The position numbers and the translations under genes were made by a program. Of a DNA stretch of 5,925 nucleotides, positions 5,623 to 5,925 are shown piece after piece. The notes under the pieces are model-generated. The model saw only the letters and a program-made list of their open reading frames with translations, was not told the DNA's origin and made no database searches. Position 1 is the first letter of the stretch. Each line of letters starts with the position of its first letter. Where the stretch lies: positions 1 to 5,925 of the forward strand of contig CATZVV010000125.1 in assembly GCA_958425285.1 (NCBI GenBank), written 5' to 3'. The DNA is from an uncultured Lachnoclostridium sp. Its GTDB lineage: Bacteria > Bacillota > Clostridia > Lachnospirales > Lachnospiraceae.

Positions 5623-5925
5623 TTACATGCTCTCCTTTCTCGTTTCCGTTTTACTCATGCCAATGCAGCCACCACATGCACTACAATCGTGATTACATTC
5701 TGTTGCCTTACCCTCCCTGTTTGTCGCAGATGGAAGCTGCAATTTATTTTGTATTGCAGTCAGCATGGCTAACACGAAAAATGCCCCCGGAGCCAAAACA
5801 AAAATGGTCGCCGGCTCAAAAGAAGCAGGTGTTACTTTCAAACTGAATATAGCTCCGCTTCCAAGCAACTCACGAAAGATTCCAATCAAAGTAAGACCAA
5901 ACGTAAAGCCAAGTCCCATACCAAT
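5623..5925 (-). CDS. rnfE: Rnf complex membrane subunit E, C-terminal 100 residues (partial)
   Basis: The 5' part is beyond the high end of the window; the frame is still open at 5925 (reading I-G before the first visible Met), so that Met is not the start. The GMGLGFTFGLTLIGIFRELLG stretch is a hallmark of the RnfE/NqrD family, sister to RnfA, and is followed by a loop and the last membrane helix (AT IFVLAPGAFFVLAMLTAIQ region). After the helix comes a soluble cytoplasmic-type tail of about 40 residues containing CNHDCSACGGC, that is C-x3-C-x2-C-x2-C. Such a tail is longer than in proteobacterial RnfE. The rnfE-rnfA-rnfB order is that of the clostridial rnfCDGEAB operon, so rnfG, rnfD and rnfC are expected just outside the window. 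Confidence 0.95.
   Translation of the reverse strand: MGMGLGFTFGLTLIGIFRELLGSGAIFSLKVTPASFEPATIFVLAPGAFFVLAMLTAIQNKLQLPSATNREGKATECNHDCSACGGCIGMSKTETRKESM

Overview
The window looks like chromosome from an anaerobic, low-to-moderate-GC Firmicute of the class Clostridia, most likely Lachnospiraceae. The reasons are a clostridial-type Rnf ferredoxin:NAD+ oxidoreductase operon with a multi-cluster RnfB, a Firmicutes-type 6S RNA, strong AGGAGG-like ribosome binding sites, consensus sigma-A promoters with 17-nt spacers, and a secreted Big2 (Ig-like) protein. The genus cannot be fixed from this sequence.

Layout from high to low coordinates, following the minus strand. The end of rnfE (5623-5925, cut by the window edge), rnfA (5041-5622) and rnfB (4230-5027) are packed with gaps of 0 and 13 nt. 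They are followed after 30 nt by an AgrB-family peptidase gene (3618-4199) that has no AgrD partner next to it. This gene converges with a plus-strand gene for a small secreted protein with two Big2 domains (2918-3610). The terminator of that plus-strand gene lies inside its own reading frame.

The divergent region 2589-2917 holds a strong minus-strand promoter (2808-2836). It drives a two-component operon: an OmpR/PhoB-type response regulator (1899-2588) and a membrane HAMP histidine kinase (433-1884). The roughly 210-nt leader of this operon is almost filled by a hairpin-rich repeat element (2615-2796). The element carries three copies of a 10-bp word, and it is open in one frame from an ATG that sits at the predicted transcription start.

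Behind the kinase, with no visible terminator between them, is a consensus promoter (381-409) and a gene for 6S RNA (about 160-374). Then come a GC-rich hairpin (131-148) and the first 36 codons of what appears to be glutamine-dependent NAD+ synthetase (1-108).

Functionally, Rnf couples reduced ferredoxin oxidation to NAD+ reduction and ion pumping, nadE makes NAD+, and 6S RNA adjusts sigma-A RNA polymerase during slow growth. The adjacency of these genes is seen; any regulatory link between them is inference. No transposase, CRISPR array, tRNA or rRNA was found. The most unusual points are the repeat element and small ORF in the two-component leader, the terminator inside the Big2 reading frame, the orphan AgrB behind rnf, and the Cys-rich tail of RnfE.
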